Assembly (NCBI RefSeq): GCF_001263355.1
Contig: NZ_LGYO01000019.1
Coordinates: 43,177-107,176, forward strand
Source: Acetobacterium bakii
Lineage (GTDB): Bacteria; Bacillota; Clostridia; Eubacteriales; Eubacteriaceae
Length of the DNA: 64,000 nt
Direction of reading: 5' to 3'
Under the pieces are notes generated by a model. The model saw only the letters and a list, made by a program, of their open reading frames with translations. It was not told the DNA's origin and made no database searches. Shown here in pieces: positions 17,067 to 24,465 of the stretch (its first letter is position 1; each line of letters opens with the position of its first letter). A program made the translations under genes and the position numbers.

Positions 17067-17811
17067 ATTTTGTTGATTTTGAACAATAAACCGTTATGGC
17101 GTCACTCATAAACGCAGCCAGCCCTTTTCCGCGTTCGTCAATGTTTTGGGTGAATCGTTCGTCTCCCACATACATAAGTCCTAATCCGGCTAAAATTTCA
17201 TCCGAACAATCGTAATAATGCTTGCTGATGTGTTGCTGCCATTGAGCCACAAGATCCTGCACTTCAGGATCTTGTGGGGATTTACTTTTATTGGCGAGAA
17301 AATCCGCATAGATTTTTTCGGCTTCTTCATGAATTATTTGCCAATTTTCTGCTGTGTACCCATTAGTTTTTTTCTGGCTCTGGGTATATGCTTCAGTGTT
17401 CCCCCAGCGTTCATGCACTTCTTTGGCATATTTCTTTTTTGATTCTTCAATTTCGGCCATATCAAATGCTTTAAAACTCATATTTTCTTCTCCTTTTATT
17501 TTTTTATCTAATATTGTAATAAGATTATCCAGACGATTTCGCTTAAGTGTGAGCAGTTTACGTTGCTTTCTTAAAGCATCCTCTTGATCAAAATCAGGAT
17601 TTTTAAGAATGCCTTTTATTTCGGCAATGGAAAAATCCAGTTCTCTGAGAAAGAGAATGTGCTGGAGTCTTTCAAGACAAGCTTCATCATAATAACGATA
17701 GCCATTGGGAGCAATTTCACTGGGTTCAAGAATTCCCTCACCATGATAATAGTGGAGGGTGCGCACACTGACTCCAGTAAGATTAGCCACTTCTTTAACG
17801 GTTGTTTTCAC
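17065..17811 (-). CDS. MerR-family regulator with TipAS antibiotic-recognition domain
   Basis: This 248-residue regulator has an N-terminal MerR helix-turn-helix (1-70, with VRTLHYYHGEG and NGYRYYDE), a coiled-coil dimerisation helix (about 75-110) and a C-terminal TipAS domain (about 120-245, with WGNTEAY...QSQKK and MYVGDERFTQNID). In the family (TipA, Mta, SkgA) TipAS binds ligands such as thiopeptides or transmits other signals, turning on the promoter. Its own promoter has the 19-bp spacer expected for MerR activation. No transporter target gene lies beside it. Confidence 0.9.
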   Translation of the reverse strand: MKTTVKEVANLTGVSVRTLHYYHGEGILEPSEIAPNGYRYYDEACLERLQHILFLRELDFSIAEIKGILKNPDFDQEDALRKQRKLLTLKRNRLDNLITILDKKIKGEENMSFKAFDMAEIEESKKKYAKEVHERWGNTEAYTQSQKKTNGYTAENWQIIHEEAEKIYADFLANKSKSPQDPEVQDLVAQWQQHISKHYYDCSDEILAGLGLMYVGDERFTQNIDERGKGLAAFMSDAITVYCSKSTK

Positions 17812-17834
17812 GGGATCATCTCCTTACAAAATCT

Positions 17835-17865
17835 ATCATAAACCATGACCTAAGGTAAGAGTCAA
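17835..17865 (-). promoter_or_regulatory. MerR-type promoter and operator of the TipAS regulator
   Basis: On the minus strand TTGACT (17860-17865) and TATGAT (17835-17840) are separated by 19 bp rather than 17. The spacer contains the dyad TACCTTAGGT. An overlong spacer with a central dyad is the hallmark of MerR-activated promoters and predicts autoregulation. Confidence 0.75.
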
Positions 17866-18005
17866 GGATTATATCTGATTATACAATGAATTTTATTAAA
17901 ATAATTAGACAGAATTAAGTGTGGATTAATGGATAAGTGGGTATAATCAAAAATAATGAGGTTGCCTTAAGGCAAATTTGAAATAAATTTCAGGAGGAAA
18001 AAAGA

Positions 18006-18173
18006 ATGTTTTATCATGGAAAAAATGAAGAAGGTCAATGTTACATGTCCAGTCATAAAGAAAAAATCATACCCTGTATTGCGGTATTGATTGCGGTTAC
18101 CTTTACGGTTGCCGGATTTATTTGCATGAAAAAGTGGGATGAATCAGGCTGCTGTAAAAAGATGGGCAAATAG
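18006..18173 (+). CDS. Small membrane protein of unknown function (55 residues)
   Basis: An ATG with a strong AGGAGG site 8 bases upstream opens a 55-residue frame. The protein has a polar, cysteine-bearing N-terminus (1-20), one predicted membrane helix (about 21-40, IIPCIAVLIAVTF...) and a charged tail with a Cys-Cys pair (CCKKMGK). I do not recognise a family. It is divergent from the MerR/TipAS gene and a TATAAT lies at 17942-17947, so it might be a target of that regulator, but this is speculation. Confidence 0.6.
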   Translation: MFYHGKNEEGQCYMSSHKEKIIPCIAVLIAVTFTVAGFICMKKWDESGCCKKMGK

Positions 18174-18190
18174 AAGAATAGGAAAAAAAG

Positions 18191-18211
18191 ACAGAGATGT
18201 GATCTCCGTCT
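18191..18211. repeat. Left copy of 21-bp direct repeat (terminator hairpin)
   Basis: This 21-bp sequence beginning ACAGAGATGTGATCTC is repeated exactly at 18350-18370. It forms a short hairpin. On the minus strand it is followed by seven T, so this copy can terminate the parvulin transcript. Confidence 0.85.
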
Positions 18212-18229
18212 AAACTTGTCGGCATGTCC

Positions 18230-18330
18230 GTCCTGGGGACAATGGTAAATCGTTGTCTGCTGCATAATCGTGCAAGCGATCGCCTGTTCGCAATGATGCA
18301 GACAACTGATGTTACGATTGTCCCCGGGAC
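18230..18330. repeat. Hairpin element, family I copy C
   Basis: The arms GTCCTGGGGACAAT (18230-18243) and ATTGTCCCCGGGAC (18317-18330) enclose TAAATCGTTGTCTGCTGCAT, an inner loop region with ATCG and TTCGC, and ATGATGCAGACAACTGATG. It aligns with the reverse complement of copy B2. It sits between two exact copies of a terminator hairpin. Confidence 0.85.
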
Positions 18331-18349
18331 TACACGTTTACAGTCACAA

Positions 18350-18376
18350 ACAGAGATGTGATCTCCGTCTTTTTAA
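18350..18376 (+). terminator. Terminator, right copy of the 21-bp direct repeat
   Basis: The hairpin of the 21-bp repeat (18350-18370) is followed here by TTTTT, giving a plus-strand terminator for the small membrane protein. Together with the left copy it looks like one bidirectional terminator that has been duplicated around the hairpin element. Confidence 0.75.
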
Positions 18377-18378
18377 AT

Positions 18379-19134
18379 TTATATTCCGAATTGAACGTCA
18401 ACCGTGTATTTTTTCTTAAGGTCTTCTACTTTACCGATAAATGCCTTGTTTTGTTTTTCGCGTAATAAAAAGCTGCGGGCATTATCTTTTATGGCATCAT
18501 AGGGAATTGTTTGGGTTTCTTTTCGGTCAGTGAGTTTGATCACGTGATAGCCGAACTGAGTTTTAACTGGAACTTCAGTCATTTCGCCAATTTCCAAAGC
18601 AAATGCAGCTTCTTCAAATTCTGGCACCATTTGGCCTCTGGAGAAATAACTTAAATCCCCGGCATTGTCTTTTGAAGGGCATACAGAATATTCTTTGGCG
18701 GCATCTTCAAAGGATTTACCCGCTTTAATTTCTGCAATGATATCAATGGCCTGTTGTTCAGTCGGCAGGAGGATATGACTTGCGCGAACGCTGTCAGGTG
18801 CAATGAACTGTTCAGGATTTTCATTATAAAACTTCTCAACATCTTCATCCGGGATCGTGACATCCATCATAAACTTGGCGATCATATGGGTTTTAAGGAG
18901 CTTTTCTTCAGCGTCTTTGACCATTTTTTTAAATTCTTCGCTTTCATCGACTTTAGCTTCTTTAGCTTCTAAATAAAAAAGTTCCTGGGCGATGAGCTCT
19001 TCTAAAAGCTGGCGACGACCTTCACGGCTTAAAAACTGATTTGCCTGTTCCTGGGGTAATTGTTTGATTAAGGCATCTAAATCAGAGGAGTAAATAGTTT
19101 TTCCTTCAACAGTTGCCATAGGGGTTCTTTCCAT
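18379..19134 (-). CDS. Parvulin-type peptidyl-prolyl isomerase, apparently cytosolic
   Basis: This 251-residue protein has a SurA/PrsA-like helical N-terminal part (1-115) and a parvulin rotamase domain (about 115-210, with RASHILLPTE, GDLSYFSRGQMVPEFE and TQFGYHVIKLTD). It resembles PrsA foldases, but no signal peptide or lipobox is visible: the N-terminus is MERTPMATVEGK. It therefore probably acts in the cytoplasm. AAGGAGA precedes the ATG at 19134. A near-consensus promoter lies directly upstream. Confidence 0.9.
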   Translation of the reverse strand: MERTPMATVEGKTIYSSDLDALIKQLPQEQANQFLSREGRRQLLEELIAQELFYLEAKEAKVDESEEFKKMVKDAEEKLLKTHMIAKFMMDVTIPDEDVEKFYNENPEQFIAPDSVRASHILLPTEQQAIDIIAEIKAGKSFEDAAKEYSVCPSKDNAGDLSYFSRGQMVPEFEEAAFALEIGEMTEVPVKTQFGYHVIKLTDRKETQTIPYDAIKDNARSFLLREKQNKAFIGKVEDLKKKYTVDVQFGI

Positions 19135-19176
19135 AATAGTCTCCTTAATAATAGTTATTAAATTTCTTCTCTAAAG

Positions 19177-19205
19177 ATCATAGCCTGAGTGTCGATTTTT
19201 GTCAA
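19177..19205 (-). promoter_or_regulatory. Predicted promoter of the parvulin gene
   Basis: On the minus strand TTGACA (19200-19205) and TATGAT (19177-19182) are 17 bp apart, about 45 bp before the start codon. Confidence 0.75.
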
Positions 19206-19325
19206 TATCTACACAATAAAGGTTAGAATTTTGAGATATTTAAAAGATTATCTTAAGGCTGACTTAAAATTATTATTGAAGTTTTGGGATAAGCTTAATA
19301 AATAATTTAGTGATTGTCTTTCATC

Positions 19326-19384
19326 TTGACAATTGTAAAGGAGAAGACTATACTTATGACAAGTAGTTAGGTTGAAACTAACTA
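19326..19384 (+). promoter_or_regulatory. Promoter and candidate operator of the marR-lon operon
   Basis: TTGACA (19326-19331) and TATACT (19349-19354), 17 bp apart, form a near-consensus promoter. About ten bases after the -10 box lies a perfect inverted repeat, TAGTTAG (19364-19370) and CTAACTA (19378-19384). Its placement at the transcription start suggests autorepression by the MarR protein encoded next. Confidence 0.7.
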
Positions 19385-19407
19385 ATAAAATTTGATTAGG
19401 TGATGTT

Positions 19408-19827
19408 ATGGCATGTAAGAAATTTGAATTATACCAGGCCTATCTTAAATTGCTCCAAATGGAAGCAGAGTTTCATGATAATGAAGAATGCCAGTGTCAG
19501 GCGCAGGATATGACGTTGAAGCAGATTTACTACCTGCGAATCATCGATCAGAAGGACAGGGTGACTTTTAGCCAGCTAGCGTTGGAAACCCTTAATTCAA
19601 AGCCGACGATTACTGAATTGATCAGCAAGTTTATTTCAATGGACTGTGTTTACAGAGAACGTTCTGCTGAAGATCGCAGGGTCTACTATATTTGTCTCAC
19701 ACAAAAGGGCAAATCTATTGCCAGAGCACAGGAGCGAACCCAAATGCGCTTTGTAGATCGTATTAGAAACAGTCTTTCAGAAGCAGAACTCAATGAATTT
19801 ATCACCCTATTAAACAAAATCCTTTAG
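19408..19827 (+). CDS. MarR-family transcriptional regulator
   Basis: This 139-residue protein has the winged-helix layout of MarR regulators: a helical N-terminus, recognition region LALETLNSKPTITELISKF (about 55-75), and wing DRRVYYICLTQKGK (about 90-103). The N-terminal CQCQ near residue 30 may give redox sensitivity, but this is a guess. It lies 29 bp before the first lon gene on the same strand, behind a promoter with a candidate operator, so it probably controls itself and that Lon protease. Confidence 0.88.
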   Translation: MACKKFELYQAYLKLLQMEAEFHDNEECQCQAQDMTLKQIYYLRIIDQKDRVTFSQLALETLNSKPTITELISKFISMDCVYRERSAEDRRVYYICLTQKGKSIARAQERTQMRFVDRIRNSLSEAELNEFITLLNKIL

Positions 19828-19856
19828 CCAATAAGCTGAGGATAAGGAGGAAAAAA

Positions 19857-22244
19857 ATGAATACTTTAGAAATTAAAAATGCACCACTCATCCCAATAAC
19901 AGAAACCGTTATTTACCCCGGCATAGCCAATCGGATTTTCGTCAACGAGGATATTGGAAATAATATAAAAGAACTCATCGTAAAGGATAATACTCTTGCC
20001 ATCGGATTGTCAACCAAAGACTATAGAGGGCTTGTACAATTAACAGCGGATTCATTTTACCGAATCGGTGTTTTGATGAAATTTGATAAAATACAAAAAT
20101 CAGATAACGGTTTTATCATTGATATTACCACCATCAACCGTGTTAAGGTATTGGATTTTACCTTTGAAGAAAAACAAATTACCGCTAACTACACGATGCA
20201 GGAAGATATCTTAGATGTGAATGAAGATGAAGAACAGGAAATGATCATTTACATCAAGGGGTTAATGAAAGAACTCAGCCATAATTTTAAAGGTGCCGAA
20301 TACTTTGTAAGTATCCTGGATGGGCTACAATCATTAGAAGAAATTATGGGATACACTGTTCCGATGATGGGCCTTCCCTTGAAAACCAAGCAAACATTAC
20401 TTGAGATCGACTCTTTAAAAGAACGGACCCTTAGTTTTATTGACTATATTATCCGGGAAAAAGATTCGGTTCATTTGCAACTGGAAATCAGTAAGAAATA
20501 TTCTCAGAGAAAAGATAAAAACTACCGGGAAGCCATGTTGCGTGAACAAATGAAAAATATTCAAGCCGAACTTGGCGAGCTGGAAGGTGATCTTGATGAA
20601 GAGATTGACTATCGCAAGCGTGTTCAGGACTCGGATATGCCGTCAGACATAAAGAAAATTGCTTTTAAAGAAGTACGCAAAATGGAAAATGCCCAACCCA
20701 ATAGTGGCGAAAGCAACGTCATCATGAATTATTTAGATCTTTTGCTGGAACTCCCCTGGACCAGTGAAATCAAGGAAATTGATATTGAACATGCTCGTCA
20801 GGTATTGGATGCACACCATTTTGGCATCGACGATGTTAAGAAAAGAATCATCGAGCATTTAGCGGTTATGAAGCTCAAGGAAGACAAACAGGGATCGATC
20901 CTGCTGTTAGTCGGACCTCCGGGTACCGGAAAAACCAGCCTTGGCAAGAGTATTGCCGAAGCACTTAATCGAAAATACGTGAGAGTAAGCCTGGGTGGTG
21001 TTCGCGACGAAGCTGAAATTCGGGGACATCGAAAAACTTATCTGGGTGCCATGGCAGGCCGGATTATTAAAGGAATCAATAACGCGGAAGCCAAAAATCC
21101 GGTGTTCATTTTAGATGAAATTGATAAAATGGGAATGTCTTATAATGGCGACCCCGGATCAGCCTTACTTGAAGTACTGGATCCTGAACAAAATTGTACA
21201 TTTACCGATCATTATCTGGAAGTGCCCTATGATTTGTCTGAAGTTTTCTTTATTGCAACAGCCAATGATTTAAGCACCATTCCGGCTCCATTGCTTGACC
21301 GAGCAGAAATCATTCAGCTTTCAAGTTACACCAACGGTGAAAAGAAGCGGATCGCGATTGATCATCTGTTGCCAAAGGTTCTGATGGATCATGGTTTAAC
21401 CGATCAAATGCTGCAAATTGACGATACTGCCATTGAAGCCATTGTCGAAAATTATACTGCCGAAGCCGGCGTTCGTGGGTTAACCAAACAGTTATCAAAA
21501 ATTGCTCGTGTGGTTTCCGCAAAAATTGTGTCAAAAGATGTGGAACTGCCGTTTGTTGTAACAACAGAAAATATTGGAGATGTGTTAGGAAACAAAACCC
21601 GTCGTCATGAAAAAGCAGGGGAAAATAATAAACCTGGTGTTGTTACCGGTATGGCATGGACCGCCGTTGGTGGAGAGATTCTCTTTACCGAAGCAAGTTT
21701 AATGCCAGGTAGCGGAAAATTGACGCTCACCGGACAACTGGGAGATGTTATGAAGGAAAGTGCAACCATCGCCATGAGTCTTATTCGGTCACGATTAGGA
21801 GATCTCACCAATGGTTTCGATTTCTTCAAGTATGACACCCATATTCATGTTCCTTCAGGTTCCACCCCGAAGGATGGTCCATCAGCAGGTGTTACATTAA
21901 CCACTGCTTTAGCTTCCCTGATTTTAGGAAAAGCTGTGGATTCAAAACTTTCCATGACCGGTGAAATTACCCTGAGTGGACAGGTGCTTCCGGTTGGCGG
22001 GATTAAAGAAAAGGTTATTGCTGCACAACGCAGCGGTATTACAAAAATCCTTCTGCCTAAGGAAAATGAGAAAGATGTAGTGGATATTCCGGAAGAAGTT
22101 CGGGATGCTCTTACCATCATTCATGTTTCCACCATTGAAGAAGTTTTACGCGAAGCACTGGGCATTGAATTGCCTGAATGCAAAACAGTATTTAATCAAC
22201 CTGATGGCGGCTCAAAAGTTCATTTGAACCTAAGCAAAAAATAA
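19857..22244 (+). CDS. lon: Lon protease, first paralogue (MarR-linked)
   Basis: This 795-residue ATP-dependent serine protease has a Lon N-terminal domain (1-200), an AAA+ module with Walker A GPPGTGKTS near residue 352 and Walker B VFILDEIDKMG near 417, and the C-terminal protease domain with catalytic Ser676 in KDGPSAGVT and a downstream lysine in GGIKEKVIAA. It is a full-length LonA type without membrane helices. A second LonA is encoded at 51006-53387; the two differ clearly, so this is not a recent duplication. It is preceded by AAGGAGG and followed by a terminator. Confidence 0.94.
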   Translation: MNTLEIKNAPLIPITETVIYPGIANRIFVNEDIGNNIKELIVKDNTLAIGLSTKDYRGLVQLTADSFYRIGVLMKFDKIQKSDNGFIIDITTINRVKVLDFTFEEKQITANYTMQEDILDVNEDEEQEMIIYIKGLMKELSHNFKGAEYFVSILDGLQSLEEIMGYTVPMMGLPLKTKQTLLEIDSLKERTLSFIDYIIREKDSVHLQLEISKKYSQRKDKNYREAMLREQMKNIQAELGELEGDLDEEIDYRKRVQDSDMPSDIKKIAFKEVRKMENAQPNSGESNVIMNYLDLLLELPWTSEIKEIDIEHARQVLDAHHFGIDDVKKRIIEHLAVMKLKEDKQGSILLLVGPPGTGKTSLGKSIAEALNRKYVRVSLGGVRDEAEIRGHRKTYLGAMAGRIIKGINNAEAKNPVFILDEIDKMGMSYNGDPGSALLEVLDPEQNCTFTDHYLEVPYDLSEVFFIATANDLSTIPAPLLDRAEIIQLSSYTNGEKKRIAIDHLLPKVLMDHGLTDQMLQIDDTAIEAIVENYTAEAGVRGLTKQLSKIARVVSAKIVSKDVELPFVVTTENIGDVLGNKTRRHEKAGENNKPGVVTGMAWTAVGGEILFTEASLMPGSGKLTLTGQLGDVMKESATIAMSLIRSRLGDLTNGFDFFKYDTHIHVPSGSTPKDGPSAGVTLTTALASLILGKAVDSKLSMTGEITLSGQVLPVGGIKEKVIAAQRSGITKILLPKENEKDVVDIPEEVRDALTIIHVSTIEEVLREALGIELPECKTVFNQPDGGSKVHLNLSKK

Positions 22245-22257
22245 ATATAAAACCCTA

Positions 22258-22289
22258 AAGGTGTTTGTCTTCGGACAACACCTTTTTTT
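22258..22289 (+). terminator. Terminator of the marR-lon operon
   Basis: A GC-containing stem, AAGGTG to CACCTT with one bulged T, is capped by TTCG and followed by seven T. Confidence 0.88.
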
Positions 22290-22325
22290 AGCGGGAATTA
22301 ATAGATGCAGATAGGAAGCCCTTAA

Positions 22326-22494
22326 TAGGTAATTGAGAAATTCAGATGAATCGAACAATGGTTGCTTTGATGTCAGTTTTCACAAACAATTTTGTAACGT
22401 GTAGACGAACAGGCGATAGCCTGTACGTCGTACAGTGTAAAAATTGTTTCGTGTAAACTGGCAGCGAAGCTCACGGCAGTTTGGCAATTACCTA
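22326..22494. repeat. Long nested hairpin element, family II
   Basis: The outer arms TAGGTAATTG (22326-22335) and CAATTACCTA (22485-22494) are perfect inverted repeats. Further in, CAGTTTTCACAAACAATTTT near 22374 pairs with AAAATTGTTTCGTGTAAACTG near 22440, and the centre is ACAGGC-GATA-GCCTGT. The left part matches the window edge (1-35, inverted) at 32 of 35 bases. The core ACAGGC/GCCTGT recalls family I. Confidence 0.75.
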
Positions 22495-22562
22495 ATACAC
22501 ATAAATAAAGGAGGCTAAAATTTCTTAGTGAAATTATTTTTCTAAGTGTTATAATATTAGTT

Positions 22563-24464
22563 ATGAAAATTAAAATGTTAAATGCGGATACAATTAATAA
22601 AATAGCAGCAGGTGAGGTGATTATCCGGCCAGTTTCAGTCATTAAAGAACTGGTGGAAAATGCTATTGATGCGGGTGCAACCCGAGTTACTGTTGTTATT
22701 GAGGCCGGCGGGAAAAATTTGATGATCGTTAGGGATAATGGCTGCGGGATTGCCTACAATGAAGTACCTTTGGCTTTTAAACGCCATGCCACCAGTAAAC
22801 TGATTTCGATCGATGATTTAGAGTCCATTGAATCCCTGGGATTTCGGGGAGAGGCTCTGTCCAGCGTTTCGGCAGTTGCCAGGGTCCAGGTAACCACCTG
22901 TAATGAAACTGATGAGGTTGGCAGCATGTCTCTTTTTGAAGGTGGGACACTCATCAATCAACGCGTGTGTTCATATGGTAAAGGCACAGAAATGAAGGTT
23001 TGGGATCTTTTTTATAACACGCCGGCCCGGCGAAAACATCTGGAAAAGGATAAAAAAGAAGAAGTGTTAATTCGGGATCTCCTTGAGAAACTGGCTCTAT
23101 CCAATCCAGGAGTTGCTTTCCAGGTAAGCAGTAATGGCCGAAGTGTACTAAGTACAACAGGCTCTGGAAATATGCTGGATGTGGTAAGTATCCTTTATGG
23201 AGGGGAGGTCGCTGCGAAACTCATCCCCATTCATTTTGAGAATACTCCCATGAAACTGACCGGATTGATTGGCGATTTGACAACCATGAGAAGTCACCGG
23301 GATGATCAGATATTTTTCATAAATGGACGTTATGTGAAAAATCCAAAGCTATCTCAAGCCCTTGATGGTGCATATGAAGGTTACATTATGAGGCATCAAC
23401 ATCCCTTTGGCATCATTTTTTTAGAGCTTCCGGGACGGATGCTGGATGTAAACATTCATCCGGCAAAAACTGAAATTAAAATATTAAATGAAAGCCTGGT
23501 GATGCTTTTATTCAGACAGGGAATCCGGGAAACTTTGCGACATGCAAACTTAGTAGTGGACATTGCTGATGGTTCGAATGCAAGTTCTGAAATTGAGAAA
23601 ACTGCAATTATAAAAAGCAGCGAAGAAAAAGAGCTGCAAGAAAAAATACTGATACCCAATCATTCATTAGAAAAGCGAACAAAGCCTATTGGTAAAGCGG
23701 TGGAAATTCCAGAGCAGATCCCAGACAAACGCCAAACTGAAATAGTGTTTTCAGAACCTGGGTCACAAAGAAAAATGAATGATCAAGTGGCTGAAAGAAC
23801 CGAAGTTTTAAGAACCCATGATACCAAATCAGGGCCTGAAATTCGGATAGTGCGTCCCGATTTTAGAAAGATGAAGATTATCGGACAGCTTTTTAATACC
23901 TACATTCTTTTGGAAGGGATCAAGGAGATTTATCTCATCGATCAGCATGCTGCCCACGAGGCCTTTTTAACCCGGGAGTTGGAAAGCGTTTTTGATCACG
24001 GAGCACTTATTCCCAGTCAGGGTCTGATGGCAGCGGTAACATTGAAAATACGACCCAAAGATATGCCAAGGATTATAAATGTTTTGGATACCTACAAAAG
24101 ACTAGGTTATGACTGTGATGTGTTCGGTGAGGACAGTTTGATTATTCGCAGTGTACCAGTGTTTTTGGGTGAACCTCAAAGCAGTAGACTGCTGGAAAGT
24201 CTTATTAATGAAGACCTTTTTGAAATTGAAGAGGATCATTCCGAAAAACAATGGCTTTATTCTTCGGCGATTAAAGATAAAATCATCCTTATGGCATGTA
24301 AAGCCGCCATAAAAGGCGGACAGCCTCTTAGTAACCAGGAGATTCATCGATTACTAGAGGATTTAATGGGTTTGGACAATCCTTTTACCTGTCCCCATGG
24401 CCGACCGGTTATTACAAAGCTTCAGGAATACGAATTAATGAAATTATTTAAGCGGGTGGTATGA
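22563..24464 (+). CDS. mutL: DNA mismatch repair protein MutL
   Basis: MutL links mismatch recognition by MutS to strand incision and removal. The N-terminal GHKL ATPase shows ELVENAIDAGAT near residue 36, DNGCGI near 60 and GFRGEALSSVSA near 96. The C-terminal domain contains DQHAAHEAFLTRE near residue 460, the endonuclease metal site found in MutL of bacteria that lack MutH. A variable linker spans about 335-430. No Shine-Dalgarno sequence is visible, and a TATAAT ends only 7 bases before the ATG, so the mRNA may be nearly leaderless. mutS is not in the window. Confidence 0.95.
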   Translation: MKIKMLNADTINKIAAGEVIIRPVSVIKELVENAIDAGATRVTVVIEAGGKNLMIVRDNGCGIAYNEVPLAFKRHATSKLISIDDLESIESLGFRGEALSSVSAVARVQVTTCNETDEVGSMSLFEGGTLINQRVCSYGKGTEMKVWDLFYNTPARRKHLEKDKKEEVLIRDLLEKLALSNPGVAFQVSSNGRSVLSTTGSGNMLDVVSILYGGEVAAKLIPIHFENTPMKLTGLIGDLTTMRSHRDDQIFFINGRYVKNPKLSQALDGAYEGYIMRHQHPFGIIFLELPGRMLDVNIHPAKTEIKILNESLVMLLFRQGIRETLRHANLVVDIADGSNASSEIEKTAIIKSSEEKELQEKILIPNHSLEKRTKPIGKAVEIPEQIPDKRQTEIVFSEPGSQRKMNDQVAERTEVLRTHDTKSGPEIRIVRPDFRKMKIIGQLFNTYILLEGIKEIYLIDQHAAHEAFLTRELESVFDHGALIPSQGLMAAVTLKIRPKDMPRIINVLDTYKRLGYDCDVFGEDSLIIRSVPVFLGEPQSSRLLESLINEDLFEIEEDHSEKQWLYSSAIKDKIILMACKAAIKGGQPLSNQEIHRLLEDLMGLDNPFTCPHGRPVITKLQEYELMKLFKRVV

Positions 24465-24465
24465 A

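Noticed and set aside
196-18330. Hairpin elements as a CRISPR array
   Set aside because: Copies are scattered, in both orientations, and have no regular spacers.
196-18330. Hairpin elements as integron attC sites
   Set aside because: Size and folded asymmetry are similar, but the attC end boxes (RYYYAAC and GTTRRRY) are not at the element ends, and no cassette genes or integrase are seen. It remains a possibility worth testing, not a call.
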